Part shown: piece after piece, positions 35,208 through 47,628 of the stretch | How positions within the stretch are numbered: the first letter of the stretch is position 1 | Layout of the letters: each line of letters opens with the position of its first letter | Assembly: GCF_018860525.1 (NCBI RefSeq) | Contig: NZ_JAHKPM010000042.1 | Coordinates: forward strand, 62,001-126,000 | Reading direction: 5' to 3' | DNA: 64,000 bases | Origin: Vibrio hepatarius | GTDB taxonomy: Bacteria > Pseudomonadota > Gammaproteobacteria > Enterobacterales > Vibrionaceae | The notes under the pieces: generated by a model | What the model was told of the DNA's origin: nothing | The model's input: the letters and a program-made list of their open reading frames with translations, nothing else | The model's database searches: none | Made by a program: the position numbers and the translations under genes

Positions 35208-35455
35208 AAATAGGAAAAATACTGAATACCCTTTAGTAAAATTGGTTTGATTATCTATAATTGACTGAAAACATTAATTAAAAATGTGATTTTTTTTGAA
35301 TTTGTGTGATTAGTTTTTTCCTATTGTACGAGTCCTGTCAAGTGGTAGAGGGCGGCTTGAAAGAGGGCGAAAACAAATCTTCACATGTATTCACGCTACA
35401 AGATTAGTACAAGCGTTTATATTATTGGCGTCTAATTCAGCTAGGAAATATAAAT

Positions 35456-35821
35456 ATGATAACAATAGAGCATAATGAATCCTTGTTTCAGAATATGGTT
35501 AGCCACACTGATAGAGATGATTCGACCGTCGGTTTGACAATATTCATGGGAGAAAAAATACTGACTGGAGAGCTTATATCCGAGCGTCGTTACTTTGAAC
35601 TTGTCAATGAGCATCTACAAGATAGTACAGAAAATCTAGCATTTGATTGCCAACTGGCATTGGGTAGAGACAGTTCTGGTGATAGCCAGTATTTCCACCT
35701 GAAAAATGCCATCTATATTGATTCTCATGGACGATCTATGCCTGCAGAAGGTTGCCTGCTACGAGGAAGAGTGTCTAGTGTTCAAGCTGTTTCTATCGGC
35801 TCGTGGCTACTACCTAAATAA
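35456..35821 (+). CDS. GvpU-like protein, orphan
   Basis: A 121-residue protein. GLTIFMGEKILTGELISERRYFELVNEHL and YFHLKNAIYIDSHGRSMPAEGCLLRGRVSSVQAVSIGSW resemble the GvpU gas-vesicle accessory family, in which the LTG.LIS...YF and HLKNA ... RGR.S.V .. .IG pattern recurs. No other gas-vesicle gene is near, so a gas-vesicle role is unlikely here. The stretch 35822-36132 after it has no gene. The start has AGGAAATATAAAT upstream. Confidence 0.5.
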   Translation: MITIEHNESLFQNMVSHTDRDDSTVGLTIFMGEKILTGELISERRYFELVNEHLQDSTENLAFDCQLALGRDSSGDSQYFHLKNAIYIDSHGRSMPAEGCLLRGRVSSVQAVSIGSWLLPK

Positions 35822-36091
35822 AGCTCTGTTAGCCACTGCTGTATTGATGGTGGCTCTCAGTTGGTACTTTGGTTGTATGATGAGTGCGATGTAGTATACT
35901 TGGACTTCGCCCGGTAAAATTTGAGTTAGTATGTTTGACTCTTTACGTCTATGCCTGCATCAGAAATCCATTTAACTTATCAATCAATGATTAGCTCATG
36001 ATACCGTTTTCTAAACATCTCCCCAAAAATATGGATTACTCAAAAGTTAGGCTCATTGTCTAGCGATGAAAGTTTGTGGGATTATAAGAAA

Positions 36092-36118
36092 AGTAGCCTT
36101 CTTACTTAGAAGGCTACT
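36092..36118 (-). terminator. intrinsic terminator of trhO
   Basis: Perfect 11-bp stem AGTAGCCTTCT / AGAAGGCTACT with 5-base loop, followed on the minus strand by TTTCTTAT. Confidence 0.8.
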
Positions 36119-36132
36119 CGAATAGAGCGACG

Positions 36133-37113
36133 CTATTTAGATTTTCTTTGTAAATCTTTACGTGTAAGCTTTTCTTGTCTGCGTTGTGTGATGACTTGGT
36201 CTGCGTTACCACCGACATGGGACTCACCACGAGCATTAGCTAACTGAACTTGTTTTTCTCGTTCACGGAATCTAGCTTTTTGTTCATCAGTATGTTTATC
36301 GGTGCATTTAGGGCAGCTTACCCCTTTTTCGTATGATGGCGAATCCATATCTTGAGGGGTTATTGGTAGTCTGCATGCGTTACACATTTCGTACAGACTC
36401 TTTTCTAATTGGTGATTGACGGCAACGCGCCCATCAAAAACGTAGCAGTCACCTTGCCACAAGCTCTCTTCTTCAGGTACCTCTTCGAGGTATTTCAGAA
36501 TTCCTCCCTCCAGGTGGTAAACTTCCTCAAAACCTTGCTCTTTCATATAAGCTGTCGACTTTTCGCAGCGAATGCCACCAGTACAGAACATGGCGACTTT
36601 TTTGTGTTTCGCTGGATCCATATTTTCTGCCACGTAAGAGGGGAATTCTCTGAAAGAGTCAGTATTTGGGTTAATGGCGTTCTTGAAGGTACCGATATCT
36701 ATCTCGTAGTTATTTCGGGTATCGACGACTAAAACGTCGGGATCTGATATTAAGTCATTCCATTCATTGGGTTTGACGTACGTTCCGACTACATGACGTG
36801 GATCGATACCTTCAATACCAAGGGTAACAATTTCTTTTTTTAGTTTGACTTTGGTACGATGGAAAGGCTGATGTATATCGTAAGATTCTTTATATACTAT
36901 GCCTGCAAGTCGTGAGTCGTTTCTAAACCAAGCTAAAAGGGCATCAATGCCTTGTCGGTTGGATGCTACGGTGCCATTAATACCTTCTTTGGCAAGTAAC
37001 AAGGTACCGCGAACCTGGTGTTTTTCCATCAGCACTCTTAGTGGTTCACGAAGTTCTTGGTAATCTTCTAAACGCACAAACTTATATAAGGCACATACTA
37101 CATAATCGGTCAT
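36133..37113 (-). CDS. trhO: tRNA uridine(34) hydroxylase (rhodanese-like, YceA)
   Basis: A 326-residue TrhO that makes 5-hydroxyuridine at the wobble position of tRNA. An N-terminal domain ([19 protein letters not shown]) is followed by a rhodanese domain with active-site Cys in [15 protein letters not shown] and the C-terminal CNACR ... CPKC cysteine pairs. Own terminator downstream. Length is typical. Confidence 0.96.
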   Translation of the reverse strand: MTDYVVCALYKFVRLEDYQELREPLRVLMEKHQVRGTLLLAKEGINGTVASNRQGIDALLAWFRNDSRLAGIVYKESYDIHQPFHRTKVKLKKEIVTLGIEGIDPRHVVGTYVKPNEWNDLISDPDVLVVDTRNNYEIDIGTFKNAINPNTDSFREFPSYVAENMDPAKHKKVAMFCTGGIRCEKSTAYMKEQGFEEVYHLEGGILKYLEEVPEEESLWQGDCYVFDGRVAVNHQLEKSLYEMCNACRLPITPQDMDSPSYEKGVSCPKCTDKHTDEQKARFREREKQVQLANARGESHVGGNADQVITQRRQEKLTRKDLQRKSK

Positions 37114-37278
37114 GATTTTTCCTTTTTAGCGAATTGGATCGTAAATCCAGAGCTGTTATTTGAATCATGCGAAGTATAGCGAACTGCCTTGCAAATAAAC
37201 ATGAGTATTTACTAAGGGAAAATCAAGTGGACATCTAGAAAGTGTCCACTCTCGGTGAGCAGGGTATATGGAGTCTGA

Positions 37279-38136
37279 TTAAGGTTTTAGATTTAGCGCG
37301 TTATCAATATCGTCAGCACTATGTCTTTCCGGAACCTGCTCCCAGCTCTCGCCCCAAGTTCGATTAACAATATGACCACGTTTAACAGCAGTGCGGTTTT
37401 CTACTGTTTTAGCCCAGCGTTGGAGGTTTTTATAGCTATCAACGTCTAAGAACTTGGCAGCATCGTACAATTTTCCTAATACGAGGTTACCGTACCATGG
37501 CCAAATAGCGATGTCTGCAATACTGTATGCCTCACCAGCAATAAAGGAATGTTTTTCAAGTTGTTTATCTAGTACATCGAGTTGTCGTTTAGCTTCCATT
37601 GAGAAGCGGTTAATCGGGTATTCGAATTTTTCAGGTGCATAGGCATAAAAATGGCCGAAGCCACCTCCAAGGTAAGGTGCAGATCCTTGAAGCCAAAATA
37701 GCCAATTCATTACTTGGGTCTTCGCCGCTATTTCACTGGGGAGAAAGTGGCCAAATTTTTCAGCTAGGTAGAGCAAAATGTTACCTGACTCAAAAACACT
37801 AATGTCTTCGTTATTTGAACGGTCAATAAAAGCTGGAATTTTGGAATTGGGATTGATGGCAACGAAATCTGAGCCAAACTGATCGCTTTCCCCAATTCTT
37901 ATCAAATGAGCATCATATTCAGCTTCTTCTATGCCGAGTGCTAGCAGTTCTTCTAGCATAATCGTCACCTTTTGACCATTTGGTGTACCCATGGAATAAA
38001 GCTGGAGTGGATGTTTACCTATGGGTAATGATTGGTCATGGCGAGCCCCAGAGTCAGGACGATTGATGCTCGACCATTGGCCACCATTTTCATTTTCCAT
38101 TGTCCAGACAGTAGGTGGTACATATTTGTTAGCCAT
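37279..38136 (-). CDS. yghU: glutathione-dependent disulfide-bond oxidoreductase (YghU-type GST)
   Basis: A 285-residue nu-class glutathione transferase. PIGKHPLQLYSMGTPNGQKVTIMLEELLALG, NPNSKIPAF, FESGNILLYLAEKFGHFLP and MNWLFWLQGSAPYLGGGFGHFYAYAPEKFEYPINRFSMEAKRQLDVLD are nearly as in E. coli YghU. It reduces disulfides and peroxides with glutathione. The ATG at 38136 fits AAGGA at good spacing better than the ATG at 38142. Confidence 0.95.
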   Translation of the reverse strand: MANKYVPPTVWTMENENGGQWSSINRPDSGARHDQSLPIGKHPLQLYSMGTPNGQKVTIMLEELLALGIEEAEYDAHLIRIGESDQFGSDFVAINPNSKIPAFIDRSNNEDISVFESGNILLYLAEKFGHFLPSEIAAKTQVMNWLFWLQGSAPYLGGGFGHFYAYAPEKFEYPINRFSMEAKRQLDVLDKQLEKHSFIAGEAYSIADIAIWPWYGNLVLGKLYDAAKFLDVDSYKNLQRWAKTVENRTAVKRGHIVNRTWGESWEQVPERHSADDIDNALNLKP

Positions 38137-38273
38137 TAGCATTCCTTATTTAATTTGATTGCGCCAGCAATAATAGACCTTGGGGCAAGCCATAAAAATA
38201 CAAACCCTTTGAAGAGAACTTTGTTATACCTAAGAGTTATTACACTTAACTCTTAGGTAATAATGAGTAGAGT

Positions 38274-38924
38274 TTAGTTGTGTGACTTAAGCAAGTTCAA
38301 CACATCTTTGAGTGAAGGCAAAATTGTGTGCCCAAACGCGATAACTTCGTCACAGGGGGCCACTAGGTCAGGGATTTGAAATGTTGTCATTTGAGCAGCG
38401 ATTGCACTACGAACGCCATTGCTGGAGTCTTCAAAAGCGAGGCAATGCTTAGCATTAACACCAAGTCTATCGGCAGCTAAAAGGTAGATTTCTGGATCTG
38501 GCTTTCCGGCGGAAACTTCGCAGCCGCAGGTTAATCCCTCGAAGAATTTGTCTAATCCTGACAGTCGGAGTTTAATTTCAGCAATATCACGCTGGGTGGA
38601 AGTTGCCACAGAGGTGGGAATGCTATTTTCTTTAAGCCAAGTTAATAATTCCACCACGCCTTCTTTGATTGGGATGGGTTGATGTTTGACTATAGCATCA
38701 TAGTTTAGTCTCCATTCGTTATGGAGCTTATCTAGGTCATCTCCGTAGGCTCGACGAAATATTTTTTCAATTCCTGCTGAGTTTCGGCCAATGATAGACA
38801 GGTAGACATCTTTATAAAACGGGAGTTGGACGTTAGTGCATGCTTGTTTGAATATACGCATACATACTTTCTCGGTGTCCAGTAATAAACCATCCATATC
38901 AAAGATAGCAGCTTGGAAGTTCAT
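38274..38924 (-). CDS. HAD-superfamily phosphatase (beta-phosphoglucomutase-like)
   Basis: A 216-residue HAD hydrolase, subfamily IA: motif I FDMDGLLLDTE, motif II SVATST, motif III Lys in GKPDPEIYLLAA and motif IV CLAFEDSSNGVRSA. All residues are intact. Typical substrates are sugar or nucleoside monophosphates. Upstream (38925-39372) there is no gene; a dyad lies at 39210-39228. Confidence 0.9.
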   Translation of the reverse strand: MNFQAAIFDMDGLLLDTEKVCMRIFKQACTNVQLPFYKDVYLSIIGRNSAGIEKIFRRAYGDDLDKLHNEWRLNYDAIVKHQPIPIKEGVVELLTWLKENSIPTSVATSTQRDIAEIKLRLSGLDKFFEGLTCGCEVSAGKPDPEIYLLAADRLGVNAKHCLAFEDSSNGVRSAIAAQMTTFQIPDLVAPCDEVIAFGHTILPSLKDVLNLLKSHN

Positions 38925-39209
38925 TAAAAACTCAATTAATCTCTAGGGGATTATGCATTTTTGCATACTATAGAGTTTGAGTAAATTTAAAGCCGAGTTA
39001 TGTACTATTTTGTAAAGATATTAGAGAGAGCTAGTGTCTAATATCTCATTCTGGTGGAGCAAATATTCATTTGAATAGGTTCAAGCGTACATTGAGCTTT
39101 GGTAGCACCCAACATACGCTTTAATCGCTAAGTTAATAAAAAATGAACAACTCTTGTGTGTCAAACAGTTTAAAAAACTCGAACCCTTTCATTGCTAACT
39201 CTCCTTATT

Positions 39210-39228
39210 TATCCATCTTTGATGGATA
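39210..39228. promoter_or_regulatory. isolated dyad between katG and the HAD gene
   Basis: TATCCATC-ttt-GATGGATA is a perfect 8-bp dyad in the 448-bp gene-free stretch between the end of katG (39373) and the start of the HAD gene (38924). A hairpin CCTCATGG/CCATGAGG at 39335-39362 just after the katG stop may act as its terminator. Function of the first dyad is unknown. Confidence 0.4.
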
Positions 39229-39372
39229 GGTATGTCACATTGTATGAATCTTGTTTCTTATTGAGTGTTACTCTATTTAACCTAGTTTAAAACTGTGTGA
39301 TTGCCAAAAAATGAGTGAATTTCGGAAGATTAGCCCTCATGGCCATATGCATGACCATGAGGTACAGCTGAT

Positions 39373-41631
<2,259 letters not shown>

Positions 41632-41997
41632 TTATCGCTTGAAGATCGCGTACCTAGAAATGAGCATAGTTGGCATGGGCAGGTATAGAAAACAGTTTAT
41701 GGCTATATTATCAATAGCCGTTTGCTATCTTGACGTTAAAAGTACAGCTAAGGCTTCAACATATCATTGGTTAACAATTACTTTGATTGCTTTAAAAGTG
41801 GTGAAATAAATTGGTTAAGAGAATATTTTAGGCTTGAGATTGAAGATATTTGTTGTTCTGGGTAAAAAAATCAGGCGATATTCTCTAAAAATATTACTAT
41901 TAACGTTAGGGAAAGTAAAAATAACACTGAATTGCCAGCTATTTTCCCATTTTTTTTGCCCCAATCCTGCACGTTTAGGTGTTTAGGAGGAGACCGG

Positions 41998-42780
41998 ATG
42001 ATAAAGGTACGAGTTTTTATACTCTTGTTCACGTTACTCGCAATTCGATCTGCGGCGGCGGAACCCGTAGAGCTAGTGACTCTTGAATATCCTCCGTATA
42101 TTGAAACACGAAATGATCAAGTGACAGGTGTTGCCGTGCTACTGGTCAGTTATATATTTCATCAACTTGAAACACCTGTCAATATTACAGTCCTTCCTTG
42201 GGCACGAGCATTGGCTTTAGTTGAACGAGGTAAGGCAGACGGTATTTTTACTGCCTTTAAAAATGCTGAAAGAGAAAAATTCGCAGATTATAGTAAAAAC
42301 GTACTTTTTGTGCAGAATATTAGCTTAATGGCGCTACGTGGTAGCGGCTATCGACCTGATGAAATTCTGGTAGGTGATGTATCTGATATCGCTCTCTGTG
42401 TTGTTAATGGTGTTAGTTATGGTAAACGAATGGATATGAAGATCGCTAAAGGAGGTTTTAGGGCTGTTTTTAAAAGAAACAGTGCTAAAGAATGCGCCCA
42501 TCTAATTCGCACCAAACGAGCAGATATATGGGTTAACAATGAGTTTGGAGCAAGAAATATCTTGGTACAAGAAAGTTTAGATAAAGCTATCGAAATATTA
42601 TCCCCTGCCATTGAGGCAACTCCGAGCTATATTGCTTTTTCTAAAAAGCGCGATCGTAAAGTCCTTTTGAACCGTTTTGATGAAGTACTTGCAGAGATGA
42701 GACAGGACGGCCGCTACGAGACTATTATTTACGGATACTTTGAGAGTATGAGAATCAAATGTGAATCTACCTTTGAGTAA
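41998..42780 (+). CDS. family-3 solute-binding protein
   Basis: Signal peptide in residues 1-21 (MIKVRVFILLFTLLAIRSAAA) and a binding domain: LVTLEYPPYIETRNDQVTGVAVLLVSYIFHQL, VLPWARALALVERGKADGIFTAFKNAEREKFADYS. The ATG at 41998 is preferred because AGGAGGAG precedes it. No transporter genes are next to it. The ligand is unknown; the family is common in vibrios as orphans. Confidence 0.85.
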   Translation: MIKVRVFILLFTLLAIRSAAAEPVELVTLEYPPYIETRNDQVTGVAVLLVSYIFHQLETPVNITVLPWARALALVERGKADGIFTAFKNAEREKFADYSKNVLFVQNISLMALRGSGYRPDEILVGDVSDIALCVVNGVSYGKRMDMKIAKGGFRAVFKRNSAKECAHLIRTKRADIWVNNEFGARNILVQESLDKAIEILSPAIEATPSYIAFSKKRDRKVLLNRFDEVLAEMRQDGRYETIIYGYFESMRIKCESTFE

Positions 42781-42788
42781 AAGCATAT

Positions 42789-42812
42789 AAACCGCTACCT
42801 TAATAGCGGTTT
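42789..42812. terminator. bidirectional terminator between convergent genes
   Basis: Perfect 9-bp stem AAACCGCTA / TAGCGGTTT with 6-base loop between the solute-binding gene and yqfB. Confidence 0.8.
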
Positions 42813-42818
42813 ATTCCA

Positions 42819-43142
42819 TTAACTTGAACCGGTTAACTCAAATCTAATCATGAACAAGTCATCATTGTTAGGGTAGATATCGCGAATAAGCTTTTTTAGC
42901 TTGGGCAATGGCAGATGTTCCTGCTCTGCGTGGTAGTGATTGATTTCGTCAAAGTGAAGAGACTCAACCGAAACAATCTTGATGTCACACACTTTCTTGT
43001 CTGTTTCTAAAGTAAACACTTCAACCAAGCTATCCGGTGTATAGTAAGACTCAGACTTGTCACGAATTGTAATGGTCTTTTTACCAGAGGTAATAAGCGG
43101 CATTAAAGACTCAAAAAAAGTGATACAGGTTGGTGCCTTCAT
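42819..43142 (-). CDS. yqfB: N4-acetylcytidine amidohydrolase (ASCH domain, YqfB)
   Basis: A 107-residue ASCH-domain enzyme that hydrolyses N4-acetylcytidine to cytidine and acetate. ITFFESLMPLITSGKKTITIRDKSE (catalytic Lys and Thr), HAEQEHLPLPKLKKLIRDIYP (catalytic Glu) closely match E. coli YqfB. It overlaps rhlE by 4 bp, so the two are co-translated. Confidence 0.93.
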   Translation of the reverse strand: MKAPTCITFFESLMPLITSGKKTITIRDKSESYYTPDSLVEVFTLETDKKVCDIKIVSVESLHFDEINHYHAEQEHLPLPKLKKLIRDIYPNNDDLFMIRFELTGSS

Positions 43143-44338
43143 TGTTCATCTTCCCTTTTACGCTTGTTTTTGGGAACGTAATTGAGAATAGATACTGGCA
43201 CTGGCTTACGTGGTTCAAACCCTTCAATTTCACGGCGCTCAAGCAAATGCCCTAGACGAGACTCGATCATACATAAATTTTTAAAATTGTCTTTAGAGAC
43301 AAACGATATCGCTTCACCTTGTGCATCCGCGCGACCAGTTCGACCGATACGGTGGATATACTCATCCGCAGGAAAAGGTAGGTCATAATTGATGACACGA
43401 TTGAGCCCTTCAATATCAATACCGCGAGCGCCCACACCAGTAGCAATCATAAACTTAATGATACCAGCTTTGAAATCTTCTAAAAGCTTAGAGCGAACAG
43501 CTTGACTTCGTCCACTGTGGAAAGCTTCGGCTTCTATCCCTCGTTTCTCGAGCTGTTCAGCGAGTTTGGCGGCACCATGCTTAGTCTCGATGAATATTAA
43601 AGCTTGGTCCCAGTTATTAACCTTGATTAAATGGCTGAGAAGAGATGACTTTTTGTCTTTATCGACGGTAATCAACCATTGCTCAATATTTTTCTTTGAT
43701 GCGTGGTGAGCGGCTATAGAAATCTCAAATGGGTTATGCACGGCAGTTTTGGCTAAGTCACGAACCTTATGGGAAAGGGTTGCCGAGAATAACAGGCTTT
43801 GAATGTCTTTGGGGAGCCGGCTAAGAACCTTATTGATGTCTTCTATAAAGCCCATGTCTAGCATGCGATCTGCTTCATCAAGAACCAGTATTTCTACCTC
43901 ATCAAAATGTACCGCGCGTTGACTATACATATCGAGCAGTCTGCCGGGTGTTGCGACTAAGATGTCGACACCATCAATGAGCGCCTGTTTTTGGCTTTTC
44001 TCATCGACGCCACCATACATGGCCAGCGAAGTAAGAGAAAGGTTCTGACTGTATACTTGGATTTTTTCTTCAATTTGAGCAGCAAGTTCTCGAGTTGGCG
44101 TTAAGATCAACCCACGAATGCGTTTTTTTCGCTGTGTGCTTTCTAGACTTAATTTCTCAAGCATTGGTAGAACAAAGCTTGCTGTTTTTCCAGTGCCTGT
44201 CTGAGCTGCTGCGATTAGATCCTCGCCTTGCAAAATGGTAGGTATGGCTTGTGTTTGAATATTAGTAGGCTTTTCATAGCCAATCTTTTCTATCGCTTGG
44301 GTAATAGGTTGGCTTAAGCCGAGATTCGAGAATGACAT
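43139..44338 (-). CDS. rhlE: DEAD-box RNA helicase, RhlE family
   Basis: A 399-residue ATP-dependent RNA helicase. Q motif (GYEKPTNIQTQAIP), motif I AAQTGTGKT, PTRELAAQ, VATPGRL, DEAD, SAT, and the C-lobe motifs VGARGIDIEGLNRVINYDLP and HRIGRTGRA are complete. Short basic C-terminus (PKNKRKREDE). It probably acts in RNA or ribosome remodelling. Co-transcribed with yqfB. Confidence 0.92.
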   Translation of the reverse strand: MSFSNLGLSQPITQAIEKIGYEKPTNIQTQAIPTILQGEDLIAAAQTGTGKTASFVLPMLEKLSLESTQRKKRIRGLILTPTRELAAQIEEKIQVYSQNLSLTSLAMYGGVDEKSQKQALIDGVDILVATPGRLLDMYSQRAVHFDEVEILVLDEADRMLDMGFIEDINKVLSRLPKDIQSLLFSATLSHKVRDLAKTAVHNPFEISIAAHHASKKNIEQWLITVDKDKKSSLLSHLIKVNNWDQALIFIETKHGAAKLAEQLEKRGIEAEAFHSGRSQAVRSKLLEDFKAGIIKFMIATGVGARGIDIEGLNRVINYDLPFPADEYIHRIGRTGRADAQGEAISFVSKDNFKNLCMIESRLGHLLERREIEGFEPRKPVPVSILNYVPKNKRKREDEQ

Positions 44339-44534
44339 CTATACACTCAATTAGTAAGAGCAGAGTAAAACTGCGTTTGGTATCAAGTTTAACATGTTGG
44401 AAGTGTTGCGTAGACTGATTATTTGCAGATGCATTATTGCTTTTGACTAAATATAACGGCCAACTAGGCTAGTTTTAGATCTAACTTTAAGCTGCTTCTT
44501 TGCGGTAGAATGTGATTATAAGGAACAAAAAGTA

Positions 44535-46220
44535 ATGATTTGTAAATCCTTACCGGTACTCTTAATGAGCGCAGCTTTAAGTATTAGTGCTCATGCCACT
44601 GAAACTGCTGATATGGTTCTAATGAATGCACATATTTATGGGCATCAGTTTGCTGATTCTGTAGCAATTATGAATGGCAGGATTCTTGCCGTTAGTACTC
44701 ACGATGAGCTAAAGCACTTGATAACTCCATTGACTCAAAGAGTGGATTTGGAAGGTGGGTTTGTTATGCCGGGCTTTATTGACAATCATAACCATATCTT
44801 TGAGGCAGCCTCTCAGGTAGGTGGTCAATGTGAATTAAGTATGAGTGCGAATTTGGAGCAACAGGTACCATATTTAAAAGCTTGCCGTGAGGATAGTGTT
44901 AAAAGTAACTGGGTCATCGGTTATGGCCACTCAATTGAGTCGTTGTTGGTCGAGGACAATAAACGCACGCCTCTTGAAGTCATTGATGCTATATTTCCCA
45001 GCCAGCCTGTTATCATCATGGAACAGACTTCACATTCAATGTGGGTGAATTCCATCGCACTCCAAAAAGCGGGTATTACGATCGATACCCCTGATCCAAA
45101 GGGTGGAAAGTACCTTAAAGATAAACAAACAGGCTCACTCAACGGCATTTTACTTGATAACGCTGGAGATATGGTCATGGAGCTGGCTTGGAACAGTATT
45201 AAAGGGCAGTTTAACCAAAGCTATGAAGGCCTGATGGCTGGTCTTTACGAAGCTCGAGCCCACGGTATTACGACTATTGGCGATGGCCGGCTTTATTGGA
45301 GGAGAGGATGGTATCAGGTATGGAAAGAGGCTGAACGACGAGGTGATATAACGGCTAGAGTGTCGCTTAGACCATGGATCTATCCTGATGAATCAATGAA
45401 GAACCAGTTATCGTTTCTGGAAAAAATATGGTCTCCAGATCACACGCGATTATTATGGGTGGATCAGGTCAAAATGTACAGTGATGGGATAATAGTCAAT
45501 ACGACGGCTAAAGTGCTTAATCCTTATCTTCAATCTTATATTCCTACGTACCCAAATGGCATTAATTACATTGGTCCTTTAGCCATGGAGAAATGGTTAG
45601 AAGCTTTAGACAACATTGGGTACGGTGCGCATATCCATGCAATTGGAGATGGAGCTATTCGTGAATCCTTGGATGCTATTGCAGTAGTGCGTGAGAAAGG
45701 AGGGAAGAAAAATTATACCCTTACGCATGTTGAATTGGTTAACCCGAAAGATATAGAGCGATTTCCCCAATTGGAGGTTAATGCGGACTTTCAAGTGGGT
45801 TCGGATTATATTGCTTATCATGACCATCAATGGGCTGAAGCATTTATCGGTGCAAACCGAGCCCGTACAATGATGAATCTCAGAGCTTTTTTTGACTCTG
45901 GTGTTAATGTCTCATTAAGCAGTGATTGGAATGTTCATGACATCAACCCTCTAGTGAGTATTACAAATAGCGTTATTATGGGTAAAACGGGCTTACCTAG
46001 TATTGAAGATGCGATAGATAGCTATACGATTAATGCAGCCAAAAGTCTTGGTATAGATGATTTAACAGGTTCTATTGATATAGGAAAGGCAGCCGATTTT
46101 GTGGTTCTATCTCAAGATATTAGTCACAGTTCAATACAAGAAATTAAACAAGCACAAGTATGGATGACCATTGTTGATGGCAAGGTTGTCTTTGATTTTA
46201 ATCAGCAGCATCAGAACTGA
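44535..46220 (+). CDS. exported amidohydrolase (YtcJ-like, amidohydrolase family 3)
   Basis: A 561-residue metal-dependent hydrolase with a signal peptide (residues 1-21, MICKSLPVLLMSAALSISAHA). ADMVLMNAHIY, PGFIDNHNHIFEA (metal His pair), IHAIGDGAIRESLDAI, THVELVNPKDI and SSDWNVHDINPL are the family motifs. Substrates of such periplasmic enzymes are N-acyl or formyl amides; none can be assigned here. Divergent from rhlE. Confidence 0.88.
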   Translation: MICKSLPVLLMSAALSISAHATETADMVLMNAHIYGHQFADSVAIMNGRILAVSTHDELKHLITPLTQRVDLEGGFVMPGFIDNHNHIFEAASQVGGQCELSMSANLEQQVPYLKACREDSVKSNWVIGYGHSIESLLVEDNKRTPLEVIDAIFPSQPVIIMEQTSHSMWVNSIALQKAGITIDTPDPKGGKYLKDKQTGSLNGILLDNAGDMVMELAWNSIKGQFNQSYEGLMAGLYEARAHGITTIGDGRLYWRRGWYQVWKEAERRGDITARVSLRPWIYPDESMKNQLSFLEKIWSPDHTRLLWVDQVKMYSDGIIVNTTAKVLNPYLQSYIPTYPNGINYIGPLAMEKWLEALDNIGYGAHIHAIGDGAIRESLDAIAVVREKGGKKNYTLTHVELVNPKDIERFPQLEVNADFQVGSDYIAYHDHQWAEAFIGANRARTMMNLRAFFDSGVNVSLSSDWNVHDINPLVSITNSVIMGKTGLPSIEDAIDSYTINAAKSLGIDDLTGSIDIGKAADFVVLSQDISHSSIQEIKQAQVWMTIVDGKVVFDFNQQHQN

Positions 46221-46404
46221 CTACTGCCAGTTAATCCACTTGGTCATTAAAATATATAGTCTAATTTTTATTCCTATATAAAGAATAAATTCTCAAATGA
46301 AATTTTATTTTAATTATTTAATACACTATAAAATAAAATCTTGTCTATTGTGATGATTAATCATAGAGATGAAATTCCTTGTAAATAATATAACATTAAG
46401 TTAA

Positions 46405-46422
46405 ATTTACCATTTGGTAAAT
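46405..46422 (+). promoter_or_regulatory. perfect dyad upstream of the PhzF-like gene
   Basis: ATTTACCA-TT-TGGTAAAT, an 8-bp perfect inverted repeat about 50 bp before the start at 46471, in the position of an operator. No binding protein is proposed. Confidence 0.45.
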
Positions 46423-46470
46423 GGCAATAATTTTTTAAGGTAAACTTCAAAGAGAGGCATGTTATAAAAA

Positions 46471-47211
46471 ATGATATGTGATGTATTTGTCAGTAAATCT
46501 GCGGCTGGAAACCCATGTGGTGTCGTCGAGCTTGAGCAATGGTTAAATGAAGATGAATTAGTTAAAATTACTAGAAATTTAAATCAGCCAATTACTGCTT
46601 TTGTGGTAAATACACTAGGTGATTATAATATCAGATGGTTTGCACTAGCTGGTGAAATTAATCTATGTGGACATGGTAGCTTGGCAGCCGGTGCTGTTAT
46701 GCTTAACCGCTACATGTTGACTGAAATCACTTTTAATAGTGTGTATGGGAAAGTAACTATCTCTAAGCAAGGTAGTCTCTATAGCCTTATTTTACCGAGT
46801 TGGACTGCCAATTCACTACCTAATTATGAGGATGTGATTGAATCTTTCCCTGCAACTATAGATGTATTCTCAACTCGTGATTTAGTTGTTGTTCTACCTT
46901 CAGTTGAATCAGTAATTGACTATAGCCCAAACCTTGAAGAGATTGCGAAAATGAACAGCCATCATGCTTTGATGATAACTTCTCAAAATGGCGATAATAG
47001 TTATGTATTGAGGTACTTTGCTCCCAAAATTGGTATTGATGAAGATATTGCTACCGGGTCTGCACAATGTTCACTCGCTCCTTATTGGTTTGCTAAGCTT
47101 GGTAGAGATAATTTATTTGTAAATCAGCTCTCCCATGCTGGTGGGTATTTTGAAGTTGAGAGAATATCAGATGAATATATTAAAGTATTTGCCCAAGTAT
47201 CGTTTCGTTGA
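46471..47211 (+). CDS. PhzF-like isomerase fold protein lacking the catalytic Glu
   Basis: A 246-residue protein with the PhzF/DapF-type fold: SAAGNPCGVVELEQWL, NLCGHGSLAAGAVMLN and the second-half DEDIATGSAQCSLAPYWF correspond to the two conserved motifs. In PhzF the catalytic Glu45 lies in NLSESTF; here the matching segment is NQPITAF with Ile. The usual PFAGHP is NLCGHG. It may have another reaction or be inactive. It lies just upstream of a chimeric NRPS/aminotransferase remnant, which suggests it belonged to a biosynthetic cluster (inference). Very AT-rich flanks. Confidence 0.75.
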   Translation: MICDVFVSKSAAGNPCGVVELEQWLNEDELVKITRNLNQPITAFVVNTLGDYNIRWFALAGEINLCGHGSLAAGAVMLNRYMLTEITFNSVYGKVTISKQGSLYSLILPSWTANSLPNYEDVIESFPATIDVFSTRDLVVVLPSVESVIDYSPNLEEIAKMNSHHALMITSQNGDNSYVLRYFAPKIGIDEDIATGSAQCSLAPYWFAKLGRDNLFVNQLSHAGGYFEVERISDEYIKVFAQVSFR

Positions 47212-47628
47212 TTTTTACTCCATAATTATTTTCTAAATGTTTATTTCTATATGCAAAATAATCATATAAAATACCACCCCCATAAATAATCTTAAAAAAT
47301 TCTGTAATTTATTTTAATGATACTTAAATTTATTGTAATGAATTTAAGTATGAAAAAAAACCTACATATATATAAATTATTCGACTGATGAAATAATTAT
47401 TCTCCACCAATGTTATAAACAAAAATATTATTATCCATTAATTCTTACCTTAGATGACAATTTTATTTCTAATTTTTTACAAATATATGTAACTCATACC
47501 AGTTATAAAGTTTAAAGTTTTGTTTATAAAAAGTATCATTTGTAAAATTTAGGGAAAATAATTAATTTAATTGTTAGGTGGCTGCTGACTTTGATAGTCA
47601 TGATGCAATCACCACCAGGAGATATACT
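47212..47628. other. very AT-rich gene-free stretch
   Basis: About 420 bp, conspicuously AT-rich, between the PhzF-like gene and the chimeric ORF. No coding frame or repeat is convincing. Such composition is typical of horizontally acquired or decaying segments. Confidence 0.45.
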
